Shown here in pieces: positions 11,439-22,711 of a stretch of 64,000 bases of DNA (the stretch's first letter is position 1; every line of letters begins with the position of its first letter). The notes below the pieces were generated by a model that saw only the letters and a program-made list of their open reading frames with translations, was not told the DNA's origin and did not search any database. Origin of the DNA: Mortierella alpina (Eukaryota > Mortierellomycota > Mortierellomycetes > Mortierellales > Mortierellaceae); contig JANATF010000006.1 in assembly GCA_029449245.1 (NCBI GenBank), positions 2,294,001 to 2,358,000 on the forward strand, given 5' to 3'. Made by a program: the position numbers and the translations under genes.

Positions 11439-13931
11439 TTAGAGAATCATGGATTCGGGGTTCTCAACATAGTACGACAGACGACCCAAGAACTTGCCCG
11501 CTACCTCATTGTCGATAACACGCTCGTCAATGCTCAGCGTCACACTCACAACCTGGGACTGTTCAAGCGAAGGGCGCAGGCGACGCAGGACCTCGTCGCC
11601 CAATGCTGATTCTGATGTTGAGGTCGACTTTTTCTTCAGCGAGGCACCCTTTCCACCTCCCAGGTAGTCGATCAGGTCGAGATCGTCGCTCGACTTCTTT
11701 GCAAATTTAGTAGGTGCTGCTGCTCCTGTTGCTCCTGCTGACTTCTTGCTCTGGCCACCCAAGAACTCAAAGACTTCATTGTCGCTCAGCAAGTCGGTCT
11801 CCTCAACAGCAGAGGGCTTGAATACAGTGCGGGCACCACCAACAGCCAAGATGGAGGCTTGAGGAAGGTTGACAATGGCTGTAAAGTTGCTGACTCCAAA
11901 CATTCCCAAGTTGGAGATGCTAATCGATAGAGTTATGAAACGAATGTTAAATCCACACTGTCATGGGTATTCAGAGTGTAGAGAGCTCAGCTGCTGCAAG
12001 GGATGTATATACCTGAAGGATCCACCTTGATACTCCTCGGGCTTTAGCTTGTTCTTCTTGGCCCTGTCAGCCAACTCCTTGACAGTCAACGAGATTGACT
12101 GAACGCCACGACCATCGGCTCCCTTGACAATAGGGGTGATCAATCCTGTAGGTGTAGCGACAGCTACAGAGATATCAATGTTGTTCAATTGCTTGGCATT
12201 GTCACCAGAGGCGAACTGGACATTGGACTCTGGGACGTCGCGCAAAGCCAGCGAAGCAGCCTTGATCAAAAAGTCGTTAACAGAGACCTTGACCTGAAGT
12301 TCGTCTACATATCAACAGCGTAAAACAAAAGGATTAGAATGTCGCTATTGATGTAGAGCGCGCCTGCGAAACCCCCCCCAATTGTCCAAAACATACCGGC
12401 CAAAGCGCGACGAAGCTTCATCATGTTGTCAATGACAATGTCGCGGGTAACATAAGAGTGAGGAATAGTGGTCTTGGATTCGCTCAGACGAGAGGCAATG
12501 ACTTTGCGCATGTTGGACGTGGGTGTATCTGTGAAAGCAGTTCCTGGTGCGGGAGCAGCCGTCTTGGAGGAAGATGCAGGTGCAGGCTTCGAGGCTGGAG
12601 GCAAGGTCTTGGGCTGAGGAAAGGTGGGCTCAGGTGCGGGACGAGCCTTGATCTTTCCCAAAAACGCGAGGACATCGCCCTTCAAGACGCGTCCTTTAGG
12701 TCCAGTCGCGGGAATCTTTGTGACATCCTGAATGTGGTTTTGCAGCAACAAATGGGCGACAGCTGGGGAGAGGAGCTTTGACGATGGGGTCGATGCAGTC
12801 TGCTGAGGAAGCTGGGTCTCCTGTTGCTTGGGGGCTATTATGTCGCGAGACAAAACGAGCTATTTGGTCAGAACTAGTCCGCAAAGGCGCGATGACATTT
12901 GATCAGGTCAAAAGCATCCTGATGATCCACTACTCTGTGCAAACGCGCACCCTCTTCTTGTCCAGCGTATCATTGGCGGTTCCATGGTTAATGTGAAATC
13001 ACACCATAACTCCTCGCCTGTACAACTCCATGATCCTGCAAGTGTTCTTGCTGTTGTTGTTCGATCCGTGGTAGCAGATCCGTGCGAAAAAAAAGGCTCG
13101 GAAGGCCTCTGTTCAGCGCCTCCTTACTTACCCTGTGATTCCTTCTTCTCCTCCTTGGCAGGAGCAGCTTGCGCCTTGGGTGCAGGGGCAGCAGCAGCCT
13201 TAGGAATCTCGATCTTGGACAGATCATCGCCCTCCTCAGCCAACAAAGCAATCAGATCGTTGACAGGGACCTTGGCTCCATCAGGGTGCTGAGGTTGGTA
13301 GTGAGTTTGTGTTGGTTCGTTGCAGAAGGGAAAATTTGGTGGGGAACGATTAGTTTCCATTCAGTCATAAGTGAACGCGCAGAAACGCGTGGGAAATCAA
13401 GCTCTCAACTGTGGCGATAAACATAATTCTGTAGGGCGTCGATAAGATACTGGATCATTGCCATACCAAGATCTTTGCAAGGATGCCGTCCTCAACAGCC
13501 TCGACGTCCATGCCGGCCTTGTCGGTTTCGATCTCCAAGAGAACATCTCCAGCAACCACAGAGTCACCTAAGACAACCCGCAAAAAAAAAAGGAAGAACG
13601 ACGCCGTCATATGGGCGTTAGATAAGACAGATAGCTTTTCAATCTGCATCGATACCGGTAGTGGTCGCGTATGGGAACCTACCCTCCTTCTTCTTCCAGG
13701 CAGTGATGGTGCCCTCGGTCATGGTGGGTGACAATGCTGGCATGGTCAACGGGGTGGTGGCGTGCTGGATCGCGGCAGCATGAAAGTCTATCAGATTGTT
13801 TAGCAAGCAATGTCAGTGAGCGAGGTGGACATTGGTTGTTTCCTTGAGTGGGTCGTCTGCAAACGCGTGGCAGCAGCAAGCAGAAGAGCAGGGAGACGCT
13901 GGAATCGCAAGGTCGGGTTGTTTCTGTACAT
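11439..13931 (-). CDS. Pyruvate dehydrogenase E2-family protein with degenerate catalytic motif; E3-binding protein (PDHX)-like
   Basis: Mitochondrial 2-oxoacid dehydrogenase core protein. Exons, as complement: 11439-11919, 12013-12304, 12397-12834, 13132-13288, 13467-13567, 13683-13787, and a tentative first exon 13865-13931; about 546 aa. An N-terminal presequence [20 protein letters not shown] precedes one lipoyl domain ([14 protein letters not shown], with the lipoyl lysine in [12 protein letters not shown]). Then come an Ala/Pro hinge, the peripheral subunit-binding domain ([25 protein letters not shown]), and an acyltransferase-like domain ([38 protein letters not shown]). The catalytic DHRxxDG is replaced by DERVIDN, and about 80 acidic/Ser-rich residues are inserted before it. 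This pattern fits animal-type E3BP better than a working E2. The first exon uses a weak GTTTGC donor; another ATG at 13981 is possible. Confidence 0.82.
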
Positions 13932-14853
13932 TTGACTCCAGCGACAGAGCGCATGGCCATGGTCTTTGTAAGGCTGAGCATGACGGTGGATTGACGCTTG
14001 TATAGTTGAAAGAGGAGGAGAGGAAGGAGGGAGGCGGAGGAATGGGGAATAGAGCAAGGACGAAGGCACTGGAGGAAGGAGTGAATGGAGGGATGAATGC
14101 CCACGGAGCGATGGATGGGTGTGGGATTGGATAGAGGGAAAGAGAGGGAGAGAGACAGAGACAACGAACGACAGAAGGGAATGCAGAAAAAAAAAAAAAA
14201 GACGGAAGCAGAGGATAAACACAAGACGTCAGAAGAGGGCGATAACACCCTCACCCACACCCTGCAAAGCAGACCCACCCTCACCCACACATCTAGCAAA
14301 TCCATATCCAGCAGTGAGCGATAGCCCTCGGTGCTTTATCAAATCTCGCCGTTCGCAGCTGCTGAGCTGGTTTTTGTGGGAGAGCGGAAGACCAAATAAA
14401 AATATTTGGTTCCCTCTTTTCCTCTCTCGCCCCATCAAATCAGATCGCCCTCGCATCCGCCTGCCTGTCTGCCGCCTCGTCTGCCGTCTGTCTGCGTCCT
14501 CGGAGTCTGCCGTGGATCTCGCTTCCTCTCCCCTCCGTCGACAGCGCTCACTTTTCTGCCATTCTGCACAGAGCCTCCGGTAACCACCGGACGCAGTCGT
14601 CGTCAGTGCGACTCTCCAAAAGACGCGGGCAGCATCTCTGCCTCGTTTTAGGTTTCCTTGCTCTTCGCCTACGAACTCAGAACCCAGACTTGGCCGCCCA
14701 ACTCAACGTGGCCAGCATCGACGATCTCCTTGCGGGCAACACCACCCTGTACCTTGCATTACACTTTTTTTCTTTTTTTTTCTTTCAAATTCTGTTTATT
14801 CATACAACTAGCTCAGCGCTCGTTTATTTTTTTTCTGGCTTTCGTTTTTTCCT
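13932..14853. other. Intergenic: upstream of the PDC component, 3' flank of LEU2
   Basis: Strongly GA-rich on the + strand up to about 14220, then pyrimidine-rich (14400-14850). Frames on both strands are low-complexity. A short + frame at 14606-14857 (core PDLAAQLNVASIDDLLAG) could be a small exon but has no support beyond being open. Confidence 0.5.
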
Positions 14854-16188
14854 CTAAGCGCTGATGCTCTGGAGCTCCTTCTCCAACACCTCCAGGACCT
14901 TATCGCCCATCTCCTGGGTCGACTTGTCACCACCCAAGTCCCTGGTACGGAACCCAAATCCTGCACTCTCCACATTATCCAACACCTTGCGCACCGCCGT
15001 CTCCACGGCCACTGCCTCAGCCTCCATATCCAAAGAGTAACGCAACAACATGGCGGCCGAAAGAATCGTTCCTACTGGGTTGGCAATACCCTGACCTGCA
15101 ATGTCTGGTGCCGATCCGTGGATAGGCTCATACACGCCCAAACAGGGCTTACCCTTCTCGGGCAAGCCATTCAACGAAGCCGAGGGCAACAATCCAAGCG
15201 AACCTGGAATCACCGAAGCCTCATCCGACAAGATATCGCCAAACATGTTCTCGGTCAGAATCACTCCATTCAAGCTGCGAGGGTTCCTGACCAAGAACAT
15301 AGCCGCAGAGTCCACCAGATGGTGATCCACCTTGAGCTGAGGGTACTCCTTCTCAATCACTTCCGTGACCGTCTTGCGCCAGAGACGAGACGACGCCAAC
15401 ACATTGGCCTTGTCGATCGAGTGAATGGGCCAAGCAGGCTCGTGCTGGAGCGCCAACGCCGCTGCCAATCGAGTCACACGCTCTACCTCGGCTTTCGAGT
15501 AAGGAAGCGTATCATACGCGTATCCATCCTCTTCCGTCGCCTCCTTGCGGTCTCCAAAGTAAATGCCTCCTACCAACTCGCGGATCATCATGAAATCAAC
15601 GCCCTTGACGATCGACTCCTTGAGGGGCGAGTACGCGACCAGGGCCTCGGACGCAAACGTGCAAGGGCGGAGGTTGGCGTACAAATCCAGGCTCTTCCTG
15701 AGAGCGAGCAATCCTTGTTCAGGTCTTGGGTTTCCCGTCGCCCACTTGGGTCCTCCTACTGCTCCCAAAAGGATGGCATCGGCGGCCTTGCAAGAGGCGA
15801 GTGCGCTATCGGACAAGGGGGTGCCTTTGATTGGTCAAGAAAAAAAAAAGGCAATTGTTAGTCACATCTCACCACGAACAGCCTTCACACACATGTACAC
15901 ACACACATTCTGCAGGATCCGTCTATCCCACGCTTTTGATGGAGAGGTTTTTTTTTCATCATTGCACAGAGATAAGGGACTTTGCGATGAGAGGGGCGAG
16001 GTTCTGTTCTTACCTGTGGCATCGATCGAGGCACCTCCGATGAGCTCAGTCTTGAAGTTGATCTTGACCTTGTGGGATCGGACTTTGGCGACCAGCTCGA
16101 GCACACGCTGAGCTTGGGCAATAACCTCGGGACCAACGCCGTCTCCGGGCAAGAGCACGACTGTAGACTGTCTGGGTGAAGCGGCCAT
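14854..16188 (-). CDS. LEU2: 3-isopropylmalate dehydrogenase
   Basis: Third leucine-specific step: oxidative decarboxylation of 3-isopropylmalate with NAD+. Exons, as complement: 14854-15824, 16014-16188; about 381 aa, slightly longer than the usual 360-370. Visible are the start [47 protein letters not shown] (substrate-binding arginines), [42 protein letters not shown] (catalytic aspartates), and [20 protein letters not shown] of the NAD site. The intron G|GTAAGA to AAAG|GC restores a glycine. It is followed on the same strand by ILV6 and ILV5. A TATA-like tttata (16461-16466) lies about 270 nt upstream. Confidence 0.96.
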
Positions 16189-16788
16189 TGTATGTGTATT
16201 GTGTATTGTGGGTTGTGAGGTAAAAAGAAAGGACAATGCTGAATGCAACGTGCTGTTGTGTTGTAGAGGGGTGCTAGTGAGAAAACTGGTAGGATATACA
16301 AATATACAGGTGTCCTTGTTTTGAGTAGTCAAAGGAGAGGCAGAGAGAGTGGACGATGAGAGAGAGGTTGTCGATGTTGATACAAAAGACAAGAAAGAAA
16401 AAAGGTGAAAAACTGTGGGGAATAAGTATGTGCACAGCTTATGGCTCTGTTGGCTGGGCTTTTATAGTTGTACTCAGATGCACAGATGATTCATATGAGC
16501 AACCCACCTTTCGTGACTGACTAGGCTGGCCACTGCACTCGCATGTGCCTATCTCAAACAGGGTTCAGATGCGCGCTTGCCGTCCAAAACGGCGCTTTTT
16601 TTGCTCACGCAACCAAGCAGGATCCAGCGACAAAGGCAATGAACTCCAGGTGGTATCAGGATATCGATGATGGATACATGGCTGGATACTTTGGTTTTTA
16701 TTCGATGCGGAAAAATAAAATGCAATGCATGGGTTGGTGGGTGGGTGGGGGGGGGGGGGGGGGAATATCTAGAACGTATTGTTTTCTC
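16189..16788. other. Intergenic between LEU2 and ILV6, with a G17 homopolymer
   Basis: Holds the LEU2 upstream region and the ILV6 3' flank. A run of 17 G (16747-16763) follows a (GGGT)n stretch just past the ILV6 stop codon. No gene is seen. Confidence 0.6.
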
Positions 16789-17985
16789 TCATCCGGGTGG
16801 CAGCATTGATGCATCCACACCCGATCCCATCTCCTGAACCTCCTCATCCCCCTCGCTTTCGTAACGATCATACACAGGTGAACGAGGCATCGCCATCATC
16901 CCACTTCGGGCAGCTTCCAAGATCCCAAAGGGTCTAACAAGCTTGATAAACGCATCCACTCGATCTGGCTTGGCCGACAGCTCAATCACTGCACTCTCCC
17001 CATTGACATCCACAACTTTACCCTGGAACAGCTTTGTCAGCTCGGTCAACGATTTAAGATGAGCATGGGTCTGGCGCAGGGCACTTGAGGGCGACATGAT
17101 CTCGTCATCAGCCTCCATCATATCCTGCCATCCAACCGATCTCGAGTTCATCTGGGCCCGCACATGTTCCGGCCCCAGGATCGAGACCTTCACCAACAGC
17201 AGCTCGCGTTGGATCACCTTGAACCCAGTGTAGTCCAACACAGCCCAAACTGGCACCTATCACGTATATATGAATTCAGTTTGGGGCGTCAGCAAGAGAG
17301 TAGCCACTTGTTGTCAGTTGCGCTGTGTGAGTGAATAAGTGAGTGAGTGAATGAGTTTGCTTACGAGATCTTCGAGCTGTCGTCGAGCCTGTTCAATCGT
17401 TTCAGAATCGCCCTTCATGACAATGGTCATCCGACTCAGATCCTGCACCTCCGTCTTGGCGACCACCAACGAGTCAATGTTAAAGCCACGTCCTGCCAAA
17501 ATCCCCGAGACTCGGCTCAACACACCAGGCTCGTTCTGCACCAAGCAATTAAAGATGTGTCGCTGTCTCTTGGGATCCCGCCCTCCTGGAGGAGTATTGT
17601 ACAGAATGTTGGAAACCGCCTCTTCTGCACTTGGCGCGGATGGATGGAGGTAATCGGACGACAGCGCAGGATGACGCCTCTGCGGGTGAGAGCGTTTGTA
17701 CGAGATCGCAGACGCGGATGACGACGACGACGATGATGACTGATGACGGATCGACCGGCAGATCGCGGGATTAGATCGCGCCGCTGATGCTGCTGTCGAT
17801 GCTGTGGGTGCTGCCTGTCAATGATCGAGAAACCCGGAGGCCAGAAAGCAGGTTTATGTCAGTAAACACCTTAAGATCGCGCGATACATCCTCCTTTTTT
17901 TTATGGTTTTCCTTGTAGATCGCCCAACGCCTGTAATTACCGAAGCTGCCCTGGTGAATATCCTCAAAGACCACATGGCCGACAT
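16789..17985 (-). CDS. ILV6: Acetolactate synthase small regulatory subunit
   Basis: Regulatory subunit that gives acetolactate synthase (Ilv2) its activity and valine feedback control, in mitochondria. Exons, as complement: 16789-17256, 17365-17814, 17941-17985; 320 aa, close to yeast Ilv6. The first exon, MSAMWSLRIFTRAAS, and the following Ala/Ser/Arg-rich stretch look like a mitochondrial presequence. The ACT domain is clear: HIFNCLVQNEPGVLSRVSGI, GRGFNIDSLVVAKTE, LSRMTIVMKGD. The C-terminal ACT-like part includes RELLLVKVSILGPE, GKVVDVNGESAVIELSAKPD and FGILEAARSGMMAMPRS. All introns are phase 0. It lies between LEU2 and ILV5 on the same strand. A perfect TGACTCA lies about 200 nt upstream. 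Confidence 0.95.
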
Positions 17986-18044
17986 GAGGAACGATGGGAT
18001 TAGTGAATGAGGTGATGAGGAGAGACAGAGGAGAAATGAGGAAT

Positions 18045-18045
18045 C

Positions 18046-18077
<32 letters not shown>
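18045..18077. repeat. (GACA)n microsatellite
   Basis: Eight tandem CAGA/GACA units in the probable 5' leader of ILV6, 60-92 nt upstream of its start codon. Confidence 0.9.
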
Positions 18078-18186
18078 GGGGGAGAAAGGCTCGCTGTTAA
18101 ATATCACGTCGAGAGGGCGTGCCGTTGGACGCCGTTGGCACCAACAGCGTCGCGCCATGTTATCTGACAAGCGCGGGCCATGCAGT

Positions 18187-18193
18187 TGACTCA
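18187..18193. promoter_or_regulatory. Gcn4/CPC1-type site TGACTCA upstream of ILV6
   Basis: A perfect copy of the general amino-acid control element, 202 nt upstream of the ILV6 start and within the ILV6-ILV5 intergenic space. Function is inferred from the motif and the nature of the downstream gene. Confidence 0.5.
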
Positions 18194-18448
18194 GTCCAGT
18201 CATCAACATCATAACAGATTCTAAAATCATGTGCGATCAGGAGGAACTGGGTACCCTCGCTAGCCAATCAACGCCTTGATCTTCAACATCAAACGATGAA
18301 CAATGCGCGCGATAAGAGCATACGCACACTACAGACTGGGCGATGGAACATCGGGGTTTGAGCGTTGTTATTTTGTTGATACATCTGACAGAAACAGAAA
18401 AAAAAAGACACTTGCTTTCACTCTGCAGCCAGCTTCCCACCCGCTTTT

Positions 18449-19743
18449 TTAGTTGTTTTCGGGTCTCAGCTTGCGGACAGACTTGCCGGTGCGCCACATC
18501 TCGTGGTCAGCAATCTCGGCCAGCTCGGCCTCCAGCTCTTTACGGTAGTTGGGGGCAGAGTTCTTGGTCAACGACCTCCTGGTCTCGGTTCCATTGGCCA
18601 CAGACTCGTACAACTCTTCAAAGATAGGTTTGGAGGCATCATGGAACTTCTTCCACCAGTCAAGGGCGCCGCGCTGAGCCGTGGTTGAGCAATTGGCGTA
18701 CATCCAGTCCATGCCGTTGGCTCCGATCAGAGGATAGAGCGATTGTGTCGCCTCCTCCACCGTCTCGTTAAAGGCTTCCGAGGGGCTGTGGCCACGAGCA
18801 CGAAGGACCTCGTACTGAGCAACAAAGAGACCCTGGATCGCGCCCATCAACACACCACGCTCACCATACAGATCCGAGTAGACCTCCTTCTTGAATGTAG
18901 TCTCGTACAAGTAGCCGGTGCCGACACCCACGCCGAGGGCCACTGCACGCTCCTTGGCCTTGCCCGAGACGTCCTGGTAAACAGCAACCGATCCGTTGAT
19001 GCCACGGCCCTCGAGGAAGAGGTTCCGGACGGTCGTGCCAGATCCCTTGGGAGCAACGAGGATGACATCAATGTCCTTGGGAGGAACAACACCCGTGTCC
19101 TCCGCATAGATGACCGAGAAGCCGTGCGAAAAGTACAGGGTCTTGCCCTTGGTCAGGTAGGGCTTAACCTGGTTCCAGAGCTTGGACTGGGCGGCATCGG
19201 AAAGCAGGTTCATGATGACAGTGCCGCGCTCACAAGCCTCGTTGATCTCAAAAAGGTTCTTTCCGGGGATCCATCCCTCGGCGACAGCCTTGTCCCAGGA
19301 CGTGCCCTTGCGGGTCCCAATGATGACATTCAGTTTGTTGTCGCGGAGGTTGAGGGCCTGGCCACGTCCCATGGGGCCGTATCCCAGCACTGCCAGGGTG
19401 TCGTCCTTGAAGGTTTCCTGTAACTTGGCGGGTGGGTAGTCGCTACGCTCATAGACAACCTCCTTGGTGCCACCAAAGTCCATGGTCTTGACTCCGCGAG
19501 TCTGAGTGAAGGCGACCTACAAGTAGCAGAAAGAAGTTCTCACGCTTTCAGTATTTCATTTGGTGTTGCGCTGCCTTGTTTATTAATGCGCATGGGACGA
19601 GGCGAGGAATCGGCATTTACATTGCATGCAGCAGCACGGGGCAGGTGAGTGATGGCGGCGGAGCGAGCCAAGACGGAGAGAGAGCGGGCAGGGACAGCGA
19701 CGCGAGTCAGCTGGCGGAGAGCGGTGCGGGCGAGGAGGCTCAT
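18449..19743 (-). CDS. ILV5: Ketol-acid reductoisomerase, mitochondrial
   Basis: Converts acetolactate and acetohydroxybutyrate to dihydroxy acids with NADPH and Mg2+, second common step to valine, isoleucine and leucine. Exons, as complement: 18449-19516, 19621-19743; 396 aa, the fungal length. A 41-residue first exon (MSLLARTALRQLTRVAVPAR) is a mitochondrial presequence. The Rossmann motif LAVLGYGPMGRGQALNLRD is near residues 84-102. Further motifs are FSHGFSVIYAEDTGVVPPKD, ILVAPKGSGTTVR, the Mg2+ site DLYGERGVLMGAIQGLF, and EEATQSLYPLIGANGMDWMY. The intron is phase 0. It sits directly upstream of ILV6 on the same strand. Confidence 0.97.
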
Positions 19744-19973
19744 GATGGCAGCGGCGGATGTTGGTTGATATGTACAGACGAGGGGAGATGGACGAGGTGC
19801 GTGCGAAGGCGTGTGAGTGTGTGTGTGAAGAGGAAAAGAGAAAAGAAAAGAGAAAACAGAAAAAAAGCATTGACCCAGCAATCACTTATGAGAATATGAG
19901 TAATGTTGCCAGAGACACATCTTTTTTTTCATATATGACTTTGGACTGGGCTGATCCAGAAGCAAACAGCACT

Positions 19974-22711
19974 CTAAAAGTTCTCTACGTGTGCATCCAG
20001 TCGAGTCAACGACCCAGTGTTAGTCAACAGCCCTCCTCACTCCAGCCCCATTCTCCTACAGCTGCAGCCCGTAGTCCATGGCGACGTACCTTTATGGAAC
20101 TTGAACTTGTACTTGAGCGCACACCGGTGCAGCGTCTTACCTAAGGGCTTAGGCCCACAGAAGAACACACCCACCTGTCCCTGCTCTCGAGGGTGCGCCA
20201 GCGCCAACTCCCCAAAGATCTTGTCAAAATTGGGCCGGCCGTAGTACGTCGGCGACCGCAATCCTGTAATGGCATCCCTATCTCGCCCTTCTGATGGAGA
20301 CAAAAAAAAAGACATATCGACGTTCAACAAAAACAACCCATAGTCGTTGTGGGGTCAAACAAAATGAAAAAAGAGGCCTACCTGCGAGACTGTCGCTGGA
20401 CTGACCAAGATCCGGATTGTCCTCTTGTTCCTCCAGAGTCGACCGCTCTCTCCTCTCCCTGCGTCTCAGGACTCTTGCCGCGTGTGTCGCTGCAGTAGCC
20501 CTAGCCTCCATCAAGACCGTGTTCAGCTCCTCGGATCCCAACTCCCCCGTCAAATACGACCGAATCTCCAAAAAGTCGGTCATGTTCTGCTCCTCAAGCG
20601 CAATCAGCAGATCCTGGAACCATTCAAAGGCCTGTTTTTTTTGGTTAGCGACAGGAAGCCCACTTTTGTAAGCACACGATAGACAATAGTATAACCAAAG
20701 CACGCATAGTCGATACCAACAAAGACTTACATCTCGATCACGGCAGACCCAAAAAAAGTATACTTTTCTTAGCGTAATGACCTTGGTTGGTTGCATGACA
20801 CTGTACCAAATGTGCTTCAACACGCTCGCAAACGGTGTCACCCCAATCCCAGCCCCCACCAACACTGCAATCTCATAATTAAACGCGTCCTCGCTCGGAG
20901 AACCATAAGGCCCATCCATCAACACTCGCGGCAACGTCATGACCTCCATCCTCGGCTTATTCAATGTACTCGCCGTCGTTGAGACCGGAAGAGAAGATGA
21001 AGAAGAACAGGAAGAAGAAGCTGACGATGAGGCTGATGCTTGATACTCTCCCATCCTGGAAGAATGACCTGTACCCATACGAGTCTCCTCTCTTGCTGAC
21101 GACCGACTAATCAGCTCCTCAATCCAAAACTGTTGCTCGTCATCAAACGAACACCCAAGCCGTTTCGCAAACGCCGTGGTCCAATCGCCCACGATCCGGA
21201 TATGAACACTCACATAATCCTCCTCCGGTGCAGACGTGATCGTGAACGGATGCCATTCAAAGACCGAGATGTCTGGACAACTCAGAAACACGTACTGCCC
21301 AGCCTTGGCTCGAAAACAAGACGCCGTCGCAGCATCACTGCCATGGTGGTTCTCCTTTTGGATCTGGACCTCGACCACTTTTGACGGGTGAAGGACAATC
21401 TTGGTGATCGAAGTGGGCTTCCGGGCCCGGATCTCGCGTGCGGTCCGCTCGAGGATGTAGAAGAACAACGAGACCAGAACAAACTTGTAGGACCCCGGCG
21501 ACGTCTTGCAGTAAGGTGGGGTATCGGCCCGGATAAAACAGAAGGCGCCATGATACATCAGCGTGATAAAGAAGAACACAAATAGGTGGTGGGTATACCA
21601 AAATGTCTCGAATCCCTTTCGCCGCACTCGCTCTTGGGGTGAGGAAGGGTAGTATGAGTTTCAGTACGTCAAAGGAAGATACAACAACAAAAAAACAGGG
21701 ACGATCGTTGACTCTCTCTCTTTTTTTTTTTTACCTGTGGAGGCTGTCACCATCAGGAACAGCAGCAAGACCAAGAGATGTCCCGTCAGTCCTGGCCCTG
21801 TCAACAGCGCCATAGCCTGAGCCGTCATCGGCGCTGCAGCAGCCGTTTCTGCCTTCTTCCCCACCTGTGCAGAAGACGTTGTCTGTTCCTGAGCAGCCAG
21901 CTGCAAACCCTTCTCCAGACGGTAATAGTTCACATAATGACTGACGCTGTGCACGACTGAAAAGAACACAATCGACCAAGCGATCGTCTTGTGGAACAAG
22001 ATGTTCTTATCAAACGGCACAATGTCGTTCAGAAACGTCGACCGAAGCAACGAGATCAAATTGCGACACACCGAAAACAGGATCAGTCCACAGTCCAGGT
22101 TGATCACCGCCGCAGCACCTCGCGACATCCCCAACGTGATCCCCAGATCCGCTCGCGCTTTAGAGTAGTGCGACGAGGCATTGTAGATCTCGAAACTGAA
22201 CAGGAAGATCAGCAGCTGCAGGAGACCCCACAACAAGAGGAACAGCACTCTTGGCCCTAGACAAATACAGCAACAACTCAGCAAGGCTACTACAACTACT
22301 GCTGCTGCTTAAGCGTGTGGTAAAATCACCATAGACGAAAAAAATAAAAAAAATCATTATACCTTCGTTTTGCACAAATTGGTCCCACCGGACTCTCCAA
22401 ACCGATTGCTGCTGGATCCCAAGCGAGGCAAACTTTTGGGCGATCGCCTTTTCAATACTGAGCTGACTGGGTGATGGTGGCAATGGCAGCTCCTCAGCAG
22501 AAGATCCGCCTGTGGGCTTTAGTGTCAAGGTTGAACCAAGACCCGCCAGTGTTTGTGTGCTCCCAGTACCAGCAGACCCGGCATGGATCAGAGGGCGATC
22601 GAGCAGTCGCCAAATCTGCGGCGTCTGAGCTCCATAGGTCTCTGGATCCTGATCACGCTCCTGATGGCGTGAATTGTCCGTGCGCTGCTCGCTGTCTGGC
22701 GCTGTCTTCAT
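19974..22711 (-). CDS. NADPH oxidase catalytic subunit (NOX family)
   Basis: Membrane flavocytochrome that passes electrons from NADPH through FAD and two hemes to oxygen. Exons, as complement: 19974-19984, 20090-20290, 20382-20631, 20731-21632, 21735-22256, 22363-22711; 744 aa. A polar N-terminal extension of about 115 aa lacks EF-hands. Six TM helices follow, with heme histidines in FHKTIAWSIVFFSVVHSVSH and TFWYTHHLFVFFF. The FAD site is FEWHPFTITSAPEED, the NADPH sites are DGPYGSPSED, VLVGAGIGVTPFASVLKHI, GRPNFDKIF and GVFFCGPKPLG. The last exon is 11 nt and codes ENF-stop, giving the family-typical FHKENF end. A Ser-rich loop (SSSASSSCSSSSS) is inserted between the FAD and NADPH parts. 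The GRPNFDKIF and FHKENF motifs favour NOX over ferric reductase. Confidence 0.94.

Noticed and set aside
15957-15963. Perfect C box (ATGATGA on the minus strand) in the LEU2 intron
   Set aside because: No CTGA D box at a suitable distance and no terminal stem, so it is not called as a snoRNA.
19974-22711. Ferric reductase instead of NADPH oxidase
   Set aside because: GRPNFDKIF, CGPKPLG and the FHKENF end are NOX-type; ferric reductases differ in these places.
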